A stretch of DNA of 64,000 bases from Nocardioides sp. T2.26MG-1 (GTDB taxonomy: Bacteria > Actinomycetota > Actinomycetes > Propionibacteriales > Nocardioidaceae). The stretch's first letter is position 1. The number at the start of each line of letters is the position of its first letter. The notes beneath the pieces are model-generated. The model searched no databases, was not told where the DNA came from, and worked only from the letters and a program-made list of their open reading frames with translations. Positions 63,863 to 64,000 of this stretch are shown in pieces. The translations under genes and the position numbers were made by a program. Where the stretch lies: positions 865,132 to 929,131 of the forward strand of contig NZ_CATNLZ010000001.1 in NCBI RefSeq assembly GCF_950101795.1, written 5' to 3'.

Positions 63863-64000
63863 GGACCCAACGTCCGTCGCCGGCTTGGCGGGACGGTGTG
63901 GGTCGTCTGTGCGTCGTCTGTGAGGGGGCGGCCAGTTTCGTCGGCCGGCCGACAGATCTCGCGCCTGGACGACGCAACTTCATCGTCCAGGGTCCAGTTT

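Overview
The window is high-GC actinobacterial chromosome spanning the replication-origin neighbourhood. Gene order (rpmH-rnpA-yidD-yidC-jag-rsmG-parA-parB on one side of the origin, dnaA-dnaN-gnd-recF-dciA-gyrB-gyrA-DUF3566-tRNA-Ile-DLW39-tRNA-Ala on the other), frequent GTG starts, a FemX-type gene as expected for LL-DAP/glycine peptidoglycan, and a nested TTCGAGACG palindrome all point to Nocardioides or a close relative in the Propionibacteriales. This is an inference from content; no 16S rRNA gene is present.

Layout. 1-2.1 kb: a partial ArsR-like regulator, an orphan nuclease-like protein and two tRNA genes. 2.2-14 kb (minus strand): the replication/topology block gyrA, gyrB, dciA, recF, gnd, dnaN and dnaA. 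The dnaN-dnaA gap holds candidate oriC DnaA boxes and, unusually, the remnant of an ohr (organic hydroperoxide resistance) gene. 14.6-20 kb (plus strand): ribosomal protein L34, RNase P protein, membrane insertion, RNA-binding, rRNA methylation and chromosome segregation genes, with two parS sites inside coding sequence. 20-23.1 kb: acyltransferase, D-Ala-D-Ala ligase and a PLP aminotransferase. 23.2-32.7 kb: a GNAT gene, then the conserved actinobacterial cell-envelope/redox cluster (DUF6049, murJ, pseudokinase, sigM, anti-sigma-like, trxB, trxA). 32.8-39.4 kb: CCA-adding enzyme, HerA-like ATPase, an ABC exporter and a LiaS/DesK-like two-component system. 39.4-46 kb: a large secreted M6 metalloprotease, an AbiEi/DUF559-like gene bracketed by two copies of a palindromic repeat, inositol-phosphate synthase and a PadR regulator. 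46.3-52.3 kb: class A PBP, a GT87-like membrane protein, an alanine-racemase-like protein and a FemX-like ligase.

52.4-57.6 kb is the most unusual part: a compact operon of a sigma-70/ECF-like factor, a small beta-rich protein, a cytosolic subtilisin-like S8 protease with a four-fold hexapeptide repeat, and a TPR-CHAT (caspase-like) protein. Next, beyond a palindromic repeat, is a small all-beta protein reminiscent of chagasin-type protease inhibitors. This looks like an uncharacterised two-protease signalling or conflict module. 58-63.9 kb: a PadR-controlled ABC drug exporter with a clear operator, and a YkcC/YkcB-like glycosyltransferase pair.

Many genes are translationally coupled by 4-bp stop/start overlaps, and several promoters have a TANNNT hexamer 6-8 nt before the start codon, suggesting leaderless transcripts. 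Coordinates of starts were chosen from homology, Shine-Dalgarno matches and overlaps; functional statements rest on recognised motifs without database searches.
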